From Alkalihalobacillus sp. LMS39 (lineage in GTDB: Bacteria; Bacillota; Bacilli; Bacillales; Bacillaceae_F): a DNA stretch of 64,000 nucleotides. The stretch lies in contig NZ_CP093300.1 of NCBI RefSeq assembly GCF_022812285.1, positions 1,612,001 to 1,676,000 of the forward strand. The letters run 5' to 3'. The notes beneath the pieces were generated by a model. It searched no databases. It was not told where the DNA came from and saw nothing but the letters and a program-made list of their open reading frames with translations. The position numbers and the translations under genes are program-made. Every line of letters begins with the position of its first letter. Within the stretch, counting starts at the first letter, position 1. Below are positions 14,950 to 24,362 of the stretch, in pieces.

Positions 14950-15098
14950 ACTAGGCCTCCAATTCATCTGCGTAACTAGGACGAGTTTTTATCTAGTGAT
15001 ATTATTTACTTTAACAAAAGTTGAAAAAAAAAGATACTATTTAGGTACTTTTTTATTTTTCAAATTCTTGTAAAATAGAATACTAGAGAGGTGATAGT

Positions 15099-15686
15099 TT
15101 GAAATTTCAAGAAATCAATCGGTGGAAGTTTGCGTTTTTTACGTTATTAGGAATGGTTATTTTGTTGTTTATCATTGCCATCATTGCATTTAATCGATTA
15201 TTTCCTTCGATTGAAGAAACAGAGTGGTCAATTTCTCAAAATGAGGGAAATGCCGTATTTACGATTCAAACCACTCGCGATGATCTAAACCAATTTTTAG
15301 CAACGATGATCGAACAAATGCCGGAAGAAAATGTTCCATACGAAGTGACGATAGAAGAGCAACATATCCAATTTAATTCTTCTCTTTCGCTTTTAGGGAA
15401 TAATGTACCAATGGAAGTTTATTTGCAACCAGAAGTTCATGACAATGGAGATTTAATCCTGCAAGTCAATTCTTTTTCGTTAGGCATTTTTCAAATACCA
15501 AGCCAACAAATTCTCCAGCTTGCGAAAAATTATGTAGAATTACCAGAGTGGGTTCATATCCATCCATCTGACAATCGAGTCCATTTGAATGTTAATGAAA
15601 TGGACAATCCTTATGGGGCCGTTATTGCATTTACAAAATTTGATTTGCTTCAAGATGAAATTGAATTAGAAGTACGAATAAAATAA
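15099..15686 (+). CDS. YpmS-like DUF2140 membrane protein
   Basis: A 195-residue protein with one N-terminal membrane anchor (about residues 11-31) and an outside domain of beta strands. The spacing of TTRDDLNQFLATMI, then VTIEEQHIQFNSSLSLLGNNVPMEVYLQPE and LPEWVHIHPSDNRVHLNV, matches the DUF2140/YpmS family, whose function is unknown. The start is TTG 15099 with AGAGAGGTGA upstream; there is no ATG. It is not the B. subtilis neighbour at this locus (yhaI), so this is a local difference. Confidence 0.75.
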   Translation: MKFQEINRWKFAFFTLLGMVILLFIIAIIAFNRLFPSIEETEWSISQNEGNAVFTIQTTRDDLNQFLATMIEQMPEENVPYEVTIEEQHIQFNSSLSLLGNNVPMEVYLQPEVHDNGDLILQVNSFSLGIFQIPSQQILQLAKNYVELPEWVHIHPSDNRVHLNVNEMDNPYGAVIAFTKFDLLQDEIELEVRIK

Positions 15687-15691
15687 CGGGA

Positions 15692-15730
15692 CAATAGAGT
15701 CTATGCTACTGCATCAGACTCTATTGCTTT
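15692..15730 (+). terminator. Terminator after the DUF2140 gene
   Basis: CAATAGAGTCT and AGACTCTATTG form an 11-bp stem, then CTTTTG. It overlaps the 3' end of the opposing DUF3267 gene. Confidence 0.75.
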
Positions 15731-16259
15731 TGATTAAAATATGAAAACCTTCTTTATGGTCAGAAATGAACGCTTCCTTTGGGGCGCGAGTGACTTGTTT
15801 GGCGTATAAAATATCATACACACTTAATCCAAAATTTACAGATGCTAATATCGAAAAGTAGTGAAGATGAGCTGGTGATAAATAAGCACCAACACAGCAA
15901 ATGAACGTGATAATAAACACCGGAAATAACGTTGAGATAAGACATACATTTCTCGGTAGCGGTTCAATAATATGACAAAATAATTTAGGGATATGATTTG
16001 TTTTTGCCCATTCAATTTTCGCTTTTTTTCCAATCATCCAAATCGGAACACAGTGTAATAATTTATGAAAGATAAATAGAACAGGAATGCCAATGAGCAG
16101 CGGCAGAAGCCCATACTCCATATAGGGAGGAGTAGGGATGATGGAACTTAATAGTAAATAAAAAAATAAGAAAAATCCAATTATCGAAGAAAACGAAATT
16201 AAGGAAAGGCGAGTCGATCCATAGTCTCGTGATATATTAATTGACTTCCAGCAGTTCAT
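15714..16259 (-). CDS. DUF3267-like membrane protein with altered zincin motif
   Basis: A 181-residue protein with about four membrane segments. The layout and the LFIFHKLLHCVPIW segment recall DUF3267, a putative integral-membrane zinc peptidase family whose members carry HExxH. Here the motif reads HKLLH: the Glu needed for catalysis is Lys, so it is probably not an active peptidase. ATG 16259 is set by GGAGG 9 bases upstream; the frame runs on to 16277. It lies upstream of scoC in the same direction but beyond a terminator. Family assignment is moderate. Confidence 0.6.
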   Translation of the reverse strand: MNCWKSINISRDYGSTRLSLISFSSIIGFFLFFYLLLSSIIPTPPYMEYGLLPLLIGIPVLFIFHKLLHCVPIWMIGKKAKIEWAKTNHIPKLFCHIIEPLPRNVCLISTLFPVFIITFICCVGAYLSPAHLHYFSILASVNFGLSVYDILYAKQVTRAPKEAFISDHKEGFHILIKSNRV

Positions 16260-16340
16260 GTTATGGTACCTCCTCATTCTATCCCTTGAATAATTTACGC
16301 CTTTTTTTCTAAGAAATCAATAGGCAAAAATATAAAATAA

Positions 16341-16393
16341 CAAAAAAAAGTGACTTAAAAGGATTTTTTTTCTTCAGTCCTTTTAAGACACTT
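16341..16393 (-). terminator. Terminator after scoC
   Basis: On the minus strand AAGTGTCTTAAAAGGA pairs with TCCTTTTAAGTCACTT, then eight T. Confidence 0.9.
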
Positions 16394-16416
16394 GGTTTTT
16401 GGCTTTATAAACTTGG

Positions 16417-16989
16417 TTATTTCATTTCTGCTGGCGCTTTTAATTTTAATGTTCCTTTATCATCAGTGAAGTCTTGTTCAAACTTTTCCATGGATTGTTC
16501 AAAAGTCTGAATGAACTCCGGTCCATAGACATGACGGACGATACTAATAAGCTCAGAAAATTCAGGAAATTTACCATACAAATCTTTAATCGGTAACGCT
16601 CCACCGTAAATGGAGTACGTGCTTGGGTTATATTGCTCCAATGTTTTTAATAATAGTTCTTCGCCTTGCTTTGTTAAATACACATATGTGTTCCTTTTAT
16701 CATCTTCCTTTTTGGAAAAAGATAAATATCCCCGTTCTTCTAACTTTTTCGAGAAATTAAACGCGGTTGACACATGCATCACTCCGAATTGTGCAATATC
16801 TGAAATCGAAGCCCCTTCTAAGTTGTAGGAGAGCCATAAAATGTGATGTTCATTGATATTTAAGTCAAATGGCTTGATCCAATTTTGCCAATCCTTCTCC
16901 ACTGATTTCCATAATGCTTTACTTAACTGGGCTACTTTATGACTGAACATGATGGACTGTACGACGGAATACGTATTGTTTTGGTCCAT
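16417..16989 (-). CDS. scoC: Transition-state regulator ScoC (Hpr)
   Basis: A 190-residue MarR-family repressor. The winged-helix region is clear ([45 protein letters not shown], about residues 61-105), and the specific N-terminus and long C-terminal helical part are those of Hpr/ScoC. It represses extracellular proteases and sporulation genes in the transition state in B. subtilis, and affects nearby transport and foldase genes. Same position as in B. subtilis, before yhaH. Length is a little short of the B. subtilis protein (203). Confidence 0.93.
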   Translation of the reverse strand: MDQNNTYSVVQSIMFSHKVAQLSKALWKSVEKDWQNWIKPFDLNINEHHILWLSYNLEGASISDIAQFGVMHVSTAFNFSKKLEERGYLSFSKKEDDKRNTYVYLTKQGEELLLKTLEQYNPSTYSIYGGALPIKDLYGKFPEFSELISIVRHVYGPEFIQTFEQSMEKFEQDFTDDKGTLKLKAPAEMK

Positions 16990-17109
16990 ATCTCTCCCCC
17001 ACTACTGTTTATTCAATTTCTATTTTCTTTCTATTATGACAAGTTTTATCGCTATAATAAAGACCTAGTTTTACTTTTTCACAAAAATATTTTTTTGATT
17101 AGTAAAATG

Positions 17110-17451
17110 TCAAAGGTTTGTTTTTTCCAATGTCTGTCTTAACTGTTCAATATCGTGCTCAAGTTTTTTTATTGTTGGGTCGACGTCGGTTTTCCATTCT
17201 TGTACAGAGTCTTTAATCTCATTTGATACTTGTTTTGCAACGACTGAACCTTCTTGAATTGAAGTTTTAACATTGTCTTTAATAGCGATTGTTTGTGCTT
17301 TGGTTGTTTGCCAATTTTTCTTTAATCCATTTATATTGTTTGAGGCCTTTTGTTGGAACTCAGTCCCAGATTGAGGTGTATACAATAGGGTAGCGATACT
17401 GGCAAGAACGCCTCCTGTTAAAAATCCAAGTAAAGCTGCTTTTTTATTCAT
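17110..17451 (-). CDS. yhaH: YtxH-domain protein YhaH
   Basis: A 113-residue protein starting MNKKAALLGFLTGGVLASIATLLYTPQSGTE, the typical YtxH start: a Gly-rich hydrophobic segment, then a long coiled-coil tail of Lys, Gln and Glu. YtxH proteins are general-stress, membrane-associated proteins of unknown mechanism. AAAGGAG lies 7 bases before the ATG. It is upstream of scoC as in B. subtilis; no separate terminator was seen between them. Confidence 0.85.
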   Translation of the reverse strand: MNKKAALLGFLTGGVLASIATLLYTPQSGTEFQQKASNNINGLKKNWQTTKAQTIAIKDNVKTSIQEGSVVAKQVSNEIKDSVQEWKTDVDPTIKKLEHDIEQLRQTLEKTNL

Positions 17452-17550
17452 TTGATTTACTCCTTTCTTTATTTGTGCTTATTGATTCAATATGAAAGCT
17501 CATCATACTCTTTACCTTTTCACATATATATAAGTAAGGAGGGGGAATGG

Positions 17551-17745
17551 ATGAGCGGTTTAATTTTCGGATTACTGTCAGGAGCTATTCTATTATGTTA
17601 TGGGTCATACCACACAATAAAAACATCTCGCATGACAACAAACCGTGATGAACAAAAAAAGTGGAAACAATACGCAATGAAATTGGCGGTATTATGCATT
17701 CTTTTCCTGCTCTTAGCGATAGGACTTATTTATCTGTATTGGTAA
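17551..17745 (+). CDS. Small membrane protein of unknown function
   Basis: A 64-residue protein with two membrane segments (LIFGLLSGAILLCYGSY and LAVLCILFLLLAIGLIYLYW) and a basic linker (KTSRMTTNRDEQKKWKQY). AAGGAGGGGG sits 6 bases before ATG 17551; the open frame upstream to 17452 lacks a ribosome site. It occupies the position of trpP in B. subtilis but does not resemble TrpP. No function can be assigned. Confidence 0.65.
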   Translation: MSGLIFGLLSGAILLCYGSYHTIKTSRMTTNRDEQKKWKQYAMKLAVLCILFLLLAIGLIYLYW

Positions 17746-17757
17746 TTAATTTTTAAC

Positions 17758-17789
17758 AAAACACCGCCCACAGAAGGAGCGGTGTTTTC
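17758..17789. terminator. Bidirectional terminator between the small membrane protein and serC
   Basis: AAACACCGC and GCGGTGTTT flank a 13-base loop, with A and T runs on both sides. Confidence 0.85.
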
Positions 17790-17840
17790 ATCATTTTCTA
17801 ATGCGTAACATGTTTCTCAAACGAACCGCTATGAGTTTTG

Positions 17841-18926
17841 TTATGAATGGATGCGTTTGAACTCAACCATAAACTGTCGTAATGCTTCACAAGCTTCAAC
17901 AGGGACGGCATTATACGTAGAGGCTCTACAGCCACCAATCGAGCGGTGTCCGTTTAATCCAACAAATCCTTTTTCCTTTGCTTCTTGTAAAAATTTCTTA
18001 TTTAATTCGTCAGATGGTAAATTAAACGTAATGTTCATGAGCGAGCGACTGCCTTGTTCAGCATGTCCACGATAAAAACCGGAACTTTCATCAATCGCAT
18101 CATAAATGAGTTTTGCTTTTGCTTCATTTTGCTTAGCAATCGCAGTTGTCCCACCTTTTTCTTTTACCCATGCTAGCACTTGACTAAGCATATAAATCGC
18201 AAAAGTAGGAGGTGTATTGTAAAGAGAATTCGATTTAGATTGTGTATCATACCTTAGCATTGTCGGCAAATGATCCGGTGTTCGTTCGTGCAAATCTTTT
18301 CTTATTATGACTACTGTCACACCAGAAGGACCTAAGTTCTTTTGTGCACCAGCATAAATGAGACCAAATTCAGATACCGGAATCGGACGGCTTAAAATAT
18401 CACTAGACATATCTGCAATTAAAGGAATAGAATGTCCAGTTGGGTATGTTTGCCACTGTGTTCCGTAAATTGTATTATTCGATGTGATATGCAAATAAGC
18501 ATCATCCGATGAATAGGTAATGTCTGCAATTGAAGGAATTGTTGAATAACCAGATTCTTTCGTACTTGCTCCAATTTTCGTTTCCCCAATAAATTTCGCT
18601 TCTTTTACTGCTTTTTCAGACCAAGAACCCGTTAACACATAATTTGCGGTTTGTTCTTTACCTAAAAAGTTCATTGGAATCATAGCAAATTGAAGACTTG
18701 CGCCTCCTTGCATGAAAAGTACATCATAATTGTCTGGGATCTCAAGTAATTCTCTAAGTAATTGCTGAGCATCTTCATGGACTCGGTCATATTCCTTACT
18801 GCGATGACTAAGCTCCATGACTGACATTCCTGTTTCTTTAAAGTTCACTAACTCTTTTTGTGCCAACTGTAACACATCAAGAGGTAATGCAGAAGGACCT
18901 GCATTAAAATTATAAGCGCGTTCCAA
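17841..18926 (-). CDS. serC: Phosphoserine aminotransferase SerC
   Basis: A 361-residue PLP enzyme that converts 3-phosphohydroxypyruvate and glutamate to phosphoserine in serine synthesis. Class-V aminotransferase features are visible: FNAGPSALP at the start, MQGGASLQFA, the PLP lysine in GAQKNLGPSG (about residue 196) and GHRSIGGCRASTYNA at the end. The start is TTG 18926 with AAAGGAG 10 bases before it. It is next to hit, as in B. subtilis. No T-box was found in the 100 bases upstream. Confidence 0.96.
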   Translation of the reverse strand: MERAYNFNAGPSALPLDVLQLAQKELVNFKETGMSVMELSHRSKEYDRVHEDAQQLLRELLEIPDNYDVLFMQGGASLQFAMIPMNFLGKEQTANYVLTGSWSEKAVKEAKFIGETKIGASTKESGYSTIPSIADITYSSDDAYLHITSNNTIYGTQWQTYPTGHSIPLIADMSSDILSRPIPVSEFGLIYAGAQKNLGPSGVTVVIIRKDLHERTPDHLPTMLRYDTQSKSNSLYNTPPTFAIYMLSQVLAWVKEKGGTTAIAKQNEAKAKLIYDAIDESSGFYRGHAEQGSRSLMNITFNLPSDELNKKFLQEAKEKGFVGLNGHRSIGGCRASTYNAVPVEACEALRQFMVEFKRIHS

Positions 18927-19035
18927 AGCTCTCCACTCCTTTAGTTCTCTACTACTTTTATTCGTAAAAGTTAATCATAATGTATCATGAGAAGGAAGGA
19001 TAATCTATTATTTTTTTGATTATTTTCAAAATTGA

Positions 19036-19467
19036 CTAATTTATTGCTTTTGCAATGGAGGAAGCGATACTTTGAAGCTGTTCTGGCTTATATTCACTAC
19101 TATGGTCTTTCCATACAGCACCGAAGCCATCGCCTTCCCCATAACGAGGAATAAGGTGGAGGTGATAGTGAAATACGCTTTGTCCCGCTGCTTCGCCGTT
19201 ATTATTGACAATATTTAAGCCAAGCGGTTGAAATTCTTTTTTTATTGCATTTGCTATTTTAGGCACGACAGAAAATAAATGAGCGGCAATATCTTCTGGA
19301 AGTTCAAAAATATTTTCTATGTGTGTTTTCGGAATGATAAGCGTGTGCCCTTTCGTTACTTGACTAATATCTAGAAAAGCAAGAACGTACTGATCTTCAT
19401 AGACTTTTGCAGCAGGTATTTCTCCTTTAACAATTTTACAAAAAATACAGTTTGGGTCAAATGGCAT
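19036..19467 (-). CDS. hit: HIT-family nucleotide hydrolase Hit
   Basis: A 143-residue HIT protein with the active-site motif HYHLHLIPR near residue 100 and the zinc-like CIFCKIVKG start. HIT proteins hydrolyse nucleoside monophosphate derivatives such as AMP-lysine or AMP-NH2. ATG 19467 follows GAAAGG by 9 bases; an in-frame ATG at 19476 is possible. It is read toward serC; ecsA, its B. subtilis neighbour, is separated here by an acyl-CoA ligase. Confidence 0.93.
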   Translation of the reverse strand: MPFDPNCIFCKIVKGEIPAAKVYEDQYVLAFLDISQVTKGHTLIIPKTHIENIFELPEDIAAHLFSVVPKIANAIKKEFQPLGLNIVNNNGEAAGQSVFHYHLHLIPRYGEGDGFGAVWKDHSSEYKPEQLQSIASSIAKAIN

Positions 19468-19640
19468 TGGAATCATCCTTTCTTGTTCTAATTTGGTATT
19501 ATTTACATTTTAGCATATAGACATACATGTTGCGATAGAATGAAAATGGCTCTGAAACATAGAAGGAAAGAAAAGAGAAAAAGGGAATATGTTTAAAGTA
19601 AGCATTTATTGAAACTACAAGAAAGAGGAGGAGAAATATT

Positions 19641-21224
19641 ATGCATGTACCGTTACTCGTTACCGATTTTCTTGACCGTGCTGTTCGATTATATGGGGAG
19701 AAACTAGCAATTATTGAAGACAGTAGAAGTTTCACTTATGCACAAATGGCAGCTCGAGTGAATCAATTATCGAACGGATTGAAAGCGCTGTCAATTAAAA
19801 AAGGAGATAAAGTAGCGTACCTCGCACCAAACACAGTAGAAATGTTTGAAGGGTTTTATGGAGTATATCAAGTCGGCGCAATTATGACACCGTTAAACAC
19901 AAGGTTAAAACCAGAAGATTATTTATTTATTTTAAATCATAGTGAAAGCAAAATTTTATTTGTAGATGAGGATTTATATTCGTTAATTGAACCTATAAGA
20001 AGAAAACTAGAAACGGTGAAAACAATTATTGTTCATGGAAAAACAGTAATAGAAGATTGTATTTCTTATGATGCATGGTTAGGATCTTTTCCTTCTTATC
20101 CATTTGAACGTGAAAAAATAGAAGAAACAGCGATTGCAAGTTTGCTTTATACGAGTGGAACGACAGGGAACCCAAAAGGTGTAATGATCTCTCATCGCTC
20201 TAATTATTTGCATTCATTAAGTACGATGCACCATTTAAGAATTAGTGATCAAGATACACTCCTACATATTTTGCCGATGTTCCATGCGAATGGATGGGGA
20301 TCTCCTTTTTATTATACGGCAAATGGTGCGACCCAAGTGATGGTAAAGAAAATTGAACCAGAAACTATTTTTCAAAAACTAGCCGAATATGGTGTGACGA
20401 TCGCTCATATGGCCCCAACTGTATTAAATATGCTATTAGAATATTATGATAAATACTCACCAAGCATCGAACAAAAGCTGCGTGTAGTCATTGCAGGTTC
20501 TGCCCCGCCACCAGCATTTGTGAGGAGAGTGGAAGAAAACTTAGGATGGGAGTTTATTCAAGTATACGGAATGACAGAGCTATCGCCTTTAATTACCGCT
20601 TCGTACGTTCGCTCTCATTACGATGATATTTCTAAAGAAGAACAATATCGACTAAAGGCAAAAGCTGGATTTGAAATGATCGGAACAAGAGTGAAAGTGG
20701 TAGATGAAAAAGGAGTTGAAATCGAAAAAGATGGGAAAGCGATTGGTGAAATTATAACACGTACAAATGGCGTGATGGAAGGGTATTGGAAAAATGAACA
20801 GGCCACAATGGAAACGATTAAAGATGGCTGGCTTTATACAGGCGATATGGCAACTGTGGATGAAAAAGGATATATTGACATTGTAGATCGAAAAAAAGAT
20901 GTTATCATTAGCGGCGGCGAAAATATTTCTTCGATAGAAGTGGAAAGTATGTTATATGAACATAAAGCTGTGTTAGAGGCAGCTGTGATTGCTATTCCTC
21001 ATGAAAAATGGGGAGAAGTCCCACACGCTGTTGTTGTGATAAGAGAAGGATATGAGACAACAGAAGAAGAGCTTATCGAATTTACTAGAGCAAGATTAGC
21101 TCATTTTAAAGCACCAAAATCGATTTCATTTGTTGAAGAATTACCTAAAACAGCTTCAGGAAAAATTCAAAAAGTCCAAATTCGAAAACAATTTTGGAAT
21201 GAGAGTGAACGGTTCGTCAATTAA
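19641..21224 (+). CDS. Long-chain fatty acid-CoA ligase (LcfB/YhfL-like)
   Basis: A 527-residue AMP-forming acyl-CoA synthetase: it activates a fatty acid with ATP and loads it on CoA. Motifs in order are the P-loop-like SLLYTSGTTGNPKGVM (about residues 170-185), YGMTELSPL, the ATP-binding YTGDMATVDEKGYIDIVDRKKDVI (about 398-420) and the catalytic lysine in PKTASGKIQK near the C-terminus. Length matches B. subtilis LcfB (YhfL, 513), which lies in the same chromosomal neighbourhood. AGGAGGAG precedes ATG. Substrate length cannot be told from the sequence. Confidence 0.88.
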   Translation: MHVPLLVTDFLDRAVRLYGEKLAIIEDSRSFTYAQMAARVNQLSNGLKALSIKKGDKVAYLAPNTVEMFEGFYGVYQVGAIMTPLNTRLKPEDYLFILNHSESKILFVDEDLYSLIEPIRRKLETVKTIIVHGKTVIEDCISYDAWLGSFPSYPFEREKIEETAIASLLYTSGTTGNPKGVMISHRSNYLHSLSTMHHLRISDQDTLLHILPMFHANGWGSPFYYTANGATQVMVKKIEPETIFQKLAEYGVTIAHMAPTVLNMLLEYYDKYSPSIEQKLRVVIAGSAPPPAFVRRVEENLGWEFIQVYGMTELSPLITASYVRSHYDDISKEEQYRLKAKAGFEMIGTRVKVVDEKGVEIEKDGKAIGEIITRTNGVMEGYWKNEQATMETIKDGWLYTGDMATVDEKGYIDIVDRKKDVIISGGENISSIEVESMLYEHKAVLEAAVIAIPHEKWGEVPHAVVVIREGYETTEEELIEFTRARLAHFKAPKSISFVEELPKTASGKIQKVQIRKQFWNESERFVN

Positions 21225-21241
21225 ATTTTTTATAGTGAAAG

Positions 21242-21277
21242 AAAAGACTACTGTGGAGCAGTAGTCTTTTCTTTAGA
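21242..21277 (+). terminator. Terminator after the acyl-CoA ligase
   Basis: AAAAGACTACTG and CAGTAGTCTTTT form the stem with a short loop and TCTTT tail. Confidence 0.9.
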
Positions 21278-21308
21278 ATAGGAGCAGATACGTCTTGGAG
21301 AACATTAT

Positions 21309-21488
21309 CGGACATCTGTTCCGTTATATTTGTAAAAATGCAGGTGTTCGGCATCTGTTCGGACATAGGGTCCGTTAAATAGCTGAGTTCGGGGGGGAAT
21401 CAGCCCATTTTTGGTGTAATAACGGAACGTATGTCCGAAGTGATCGTAAATAAAGCTAGATTGTTGAAAATAACGGAACAGATGTCCG
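21309..21488. repeat. Four-site palindromic intergenic array A
   Basis: Forward sites at 21309-21323 and 21360-21374, inverted sites at 21423-21437 and 21474-21488. Centre-to-centre steps are 51, 63 and 51 bp. Each site is CGGACAT-N-TGTTCCG or its reverse complement, with a few changes. It fills the gap between the acyl-CoA ligase and ecsA. Confidence 0.85.
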
Positions 21489-21594
21489 AAACAAAACGTG
21501 GGAAGGTGCAATTTCTACAGATACGTCAATTTAGGAAGAACAGTAAAAATTTGTTACAATGGAATAAACATAGATGAGAGGAAGGAACGATAGG

Positions 21595-22338
21595 ATGGAG
21601 AAAATATTGGAAGTTAGTGGATTATCAGGTGGATATCATGCCAAACGAAAAGTGCTTCATGATGTTAACTTTACGGTAAATAAAGCTGAGATTGTTGGCT
21701 TAATTGGCCTGAATGGTGCCGGGAAAAGTACGACAATTAAACATATATTAGGATTAATGGAACCACAAGAAGGCGAAATCAAAATAAATGGTCAACAATT
21801 TTTAGCGGACAAACATACATATAGACAAACGTTTGCGTTTATTCCTGAAACTCCAATCTTATATGATGAGCTTACGTTATGGGAACATCTTGAGTTAACG
21901 GCAATGGCGTATGGGTTAGAAGAAGACGTTTTTAAAAAGAGAGCACAAGTGTTATTAAAAGAATTTAAAATGGAAGGCATGAAAAAATGGTTTCCTAGTC
22001 ATTTTTCTAAAGGAATGAGACAAAAGGTTATGATCATGTGTGCCTTTTTAGTAGAACCACCTTTATACATAGTCGATGAGCCGATTGTTGGCCTTGATCC
22101 ACTAGGAATTAAGTCTTTTCTTGATTTGTTATCGAATATGAAAGCAAATGGTGCCGGGGTATTAATGTCAACTCATATTTTAGCGACGGCTGAACGGTAT
22201 TGTGACCGATTTATCATTTTACACCGAGGAAAAATAGTATTAGAAGGAACACTTAACGAGATGAGACAATCAATTGGTGCACCCCAAGCAACACTTGATG
22301 ATATTTATATCGAGATGACAAAGGATGAAGCCCAATGA
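21595..22338 (+). CDS. ecsA: ABC transporter ATP-binding protein EcsA
   Basis: A 247-residue ABC ATPase with Walker A GLNGAGKST (about residues 38-46), signature FSKGMRQKV and Walker B LYIVDEPIVGLD. EcsA powers the membrane protein EcsB; in B. subtilis ecs mutants have defects in exoprotein secretion, competence and sporulation, partly because the intramembrane protease RasP is impaired. ATG 21595 has GGAAGGA upstream; an ATG at 21574 precedes that site. It overlaps ecsB by four bases. The preceding gap contains array A instead of the hit-ecsA promoter region of B. subtilis. Confidence 0.95.
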   Translation: MEKILEVSGLSGGYHAKRKVLHDVNFTVNKAEIVGLIGLNGAGKSTTIKHILGLMEPQEGEIKINGQQFLADKHTYRQTFAFIPETPILYDELTLWEHLELTAMAYGLEEDVFKKRAQVLLKEFKMEGMKKWFPSHFSKGMRQKVMIMCAFLVEPPLYIVDEPIVGLDPLGIKSFLDLLSNMKANGAGVLMSTHILATAERYCDRFIILHRGKIVLEGTLNEMRQSIGAPQATLDDIYIEMTKDEAQ

Positions 22339-23558
22339 AGAATGTAGAATCATTATGGAGTGTCCGCGTCAAAGACTACTGGAATATGGCGATTCGCTAT
22401 TTGCGATTAATTGGAAATAGTGGGTTTCTGTTTACGATATATTTATTGCTCATTATCGGCGGATATTATTATAGTGTGTTGCTTGATTGGTTACCGCCTC
22501 AATTTCCTGCTGTTTATGTGTTTGTCATTGTCTTTACATTTATGCTCACACGCAGTCCGGTTCGAACCTTTGTAAAGCAAGGAGATATTGTATTTATCAC
22601 GCCACTTGAAGCTAAGCTTTCATCTTATTTTCGCTCATCGATTGTATATTCGGTTGTGCTTCAAAGCTGTACACTTATTGTGGTTATGATTGTGTTGTCG
22701 CCATTGTTTACAGAGAGAGTCAACTCACAGCAAGGTGCCGTGTACAGTATGATTGGTTTGCTCATGGTGGCTAAAGTGTGGAATGTGTTGTGTCGTTGGG
22801 AAGAGCAACGATTGCAAAGCAAAAGTGAACGATTCTGGCATCAAATGCTTCGAATTGTTGTAAATGCGGCATTTACTTTCTTGATTTTTTCAGGCGCACA
22901 AGTGTTGTACATCGCTGTTATCGTAGCGTTATTGTTTGTTCTCTATTTCTTTTACTATCGCCATTTTGAAAATAAACATAGTATAAAATGGGAGCATTTG
23001 CTTGAGGAAGAAGAAAGAATGCTCACTTTATTTTACCGAGTCGCCAATACATTTACAGATGTACCAAAACTAAAAAATAAAGTGCAGCGACGTTCATGGA
23101 TGCAATGGGTCCTCATGAGCATCCCGTATAAGAAGAAAACCAGTTTTCTTTATTTGTTTACGCGAACATTCCTGCGCGCGAATGATTATTTCGGCCTTTA
23201 TATTCGATTACTTGTCGTTGGGGGTGTGTTGTTGTTTGTCATTCCTGAAGGGATAGGAAGAGTCCTTCTATTTTTATTGTTTATTTATATGTCTGGCCTA
23301 CAAATGTCAACGCTCTGGAAGCACTACGATATGAAGCTATGGGTGGATTTATATCCTATCGATGAGTCAGAAAAGAAACAAGCCTTTTCAAAGCTTTTGT
23401 TTTCGTTACTTTTCATAAAGACCGTCATTTTTTCCTTCCTTTTATTTGTAATTGGAGATAGTTTTGTGCATCTTCTCATACTTTTTATACTAGGAGCGGT
23501 TTTTAGTTATTTTTATAGTTATTCCTTTGTCTTTCGGAAAGTGAAATTGGCAACATAA
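22335..23558 (+). CDS. ecsB: ABC transporter membrane protein EcsB
   Basis: A 407-residue polytopic membrane protein with about ten hydrophobic segments and a basic cytoplasmic loop near residue 215-260. It has the length and layout of EcsB (408 in B. subtilis), the partner of EcsA. It is translationally coupled to ecsA through an ATGA overlap and followed 5 bases later by ecsC. The transported substrate is not established for any species; a peptide exporter related to lipid or peptide removal is one proposal. Confidence 0.93.
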   Translation: MKNVESLWSVRVKDYWNMAIRYLRLIGNSGFLFTIYLLLIIGGYYYSVLLDWLPPQFPAVYVFVIVFTFMLTRSPVRTFVKQGDIVFITPLEAKLSSYFRSSIVYSVVLQSCTLIVVMIVLSPLFTERVNSQQGAVYSMIGLLMVAKVWNVLCRWEEQRLQSKSERFWHQMLRIVVNAAFTFLIFSGAQVLYIAVIVALLFVLYFFYYRHFENKHSIKWEHLLEEEERMLTLFYRVANTFTDVPKLKNKVQRRSWMQWVLMSIPYKKKTSFLYLFTRTFLRANDYFGLYIRLLVVGGVLLFVIPEGIGRVLLFLLFIYMSGLQMSTLWKHYDMKLWVDLYPIDESEKKQAFSKLLFSLLFIKTVIFSFLLFVIGDSFVHLLILFILGAVFSYFYSYSFVFRKVKLAT

Positions 23559-23563
23559 CGGAG

Positions 23564-24310
23564 GTGGAGCAAATTACGTATGAAGACGTCGTCCAAGAAG
23601 AGCTATTGCGTTGGCATCGAAAAATGGTAAAAAACCAATCGATGTCACAAAAAGTCGCGAAAACCATTCAAAAAAAAATGAACTCGTATATTCCAGAGAA
23701 AATCCATGAAGTCGTAACGGTGAGTATAAAAAATATGGTTCATGCAACACTTGTGGGCTCTGAATATACGACAAAAACACCAAAGATAATCGATGAAAGC
23801 TTACAAGAAAGAGAAAAACGAGTGCGACAAGCGATTGTAACATATAAAAGAACAGCTGCCATTGAAGGAGCAGGTACAGGGGCAGGCGGGATTTTATTAG
23901 GAATGGCAGATTTTCCATTACTGCTCGGAATAAAGATGAAGTTTTTATTTGAAGTAGCAAATGATTACGGATATGATGTGAAAGATTATCGGGAACGCCT
24001 TTATATTCTTTATTTGTTTCAGCTTGCGTTTTCAAGTGAAGAAAAGAAGAAAGAAGTATACCGCATTATAACAGACTGGGAAAATTACGCTGGCACTCTA
24101 CCAGATGAAAAGAAATATTTAGAAAATGTAAATTGGAAAGAGTTTCAGCTTGAGTACCGTGATCATATCGATTTAGTTAAAATGTTGCAGCTCATCCCAG
24201 GGTTTGGAGCCATTGTTGGGGCTGCAGCAAATTATCATTTTCTTGATGTGTTAGGCGAAACGGCAATGAATGGATATCGGAACCGAAAATTGGAAGTGAA
24301 AGCAAGATGA
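23564..24310 (+). CDS. ecsC: EcsC family protein
   Basis: A 248-residue protein of the EcsC family, with the Gly-rich hydrophobic stretch IEGAGTGAGGILLGMADFPLLLGIKMKFLFEVA (about residues 100-132) that is the hallmark of the family, and a second one near the C-terminus (LIPGFGAIVGAAANYHFL). Function is unknown; EcsC is dispensable for the secretion phenotypes of ecsA and ecsB. The start is uncertain: GTG 23564 is the first usable codon after the ecsB stop, and its ribosome site GGAG touches it, which is unusually close. Confidence 0.88.
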   Translation: MEQITYEDVVQEELLRWHRKMVKNQSMSQKVAKTIQKKMNSYIPEKIHEVVTVSIKNMVHATLVGSEYTTKTPKIIDESLQEREKRVRQAIVTYKRTAAIEGAGTGAGGILLGMADFPLLLGIKMKFLFEVANDYGYDVKDYRERLYILYLFQLAFSSEEKKKEVYRIITDWENYAGTLPDEKKYLENVNWKEFQLEYRDHIDLVKMLQLIPGFGAIVGAAANYHFLDVLGETAMNGYRNRKLEVKAR

Positions 24311-24324
24311 AAAAGAAGAAGGAT

Positions 24325-24362
24325 AAACAACGTACAGGCCATTGCCAGGTGTACGTTGTTTA
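24325..24362. terminator. Terminator between ecsC and the convergent MFS gene
   Basis: AAACAACGTACA pairs with TGTACGTTGTTT, 13-base loop, A/T runs at both ends. It abuts the stop codon of the minus-strand gene. Confidence 0.85.

Noticed and set aside
18927-19030. T-box or attenuator upstream of serC
   Set aside because: Too short and lacks the T-box motif (AGGGTGGNACCGCG); no tandem terminator.
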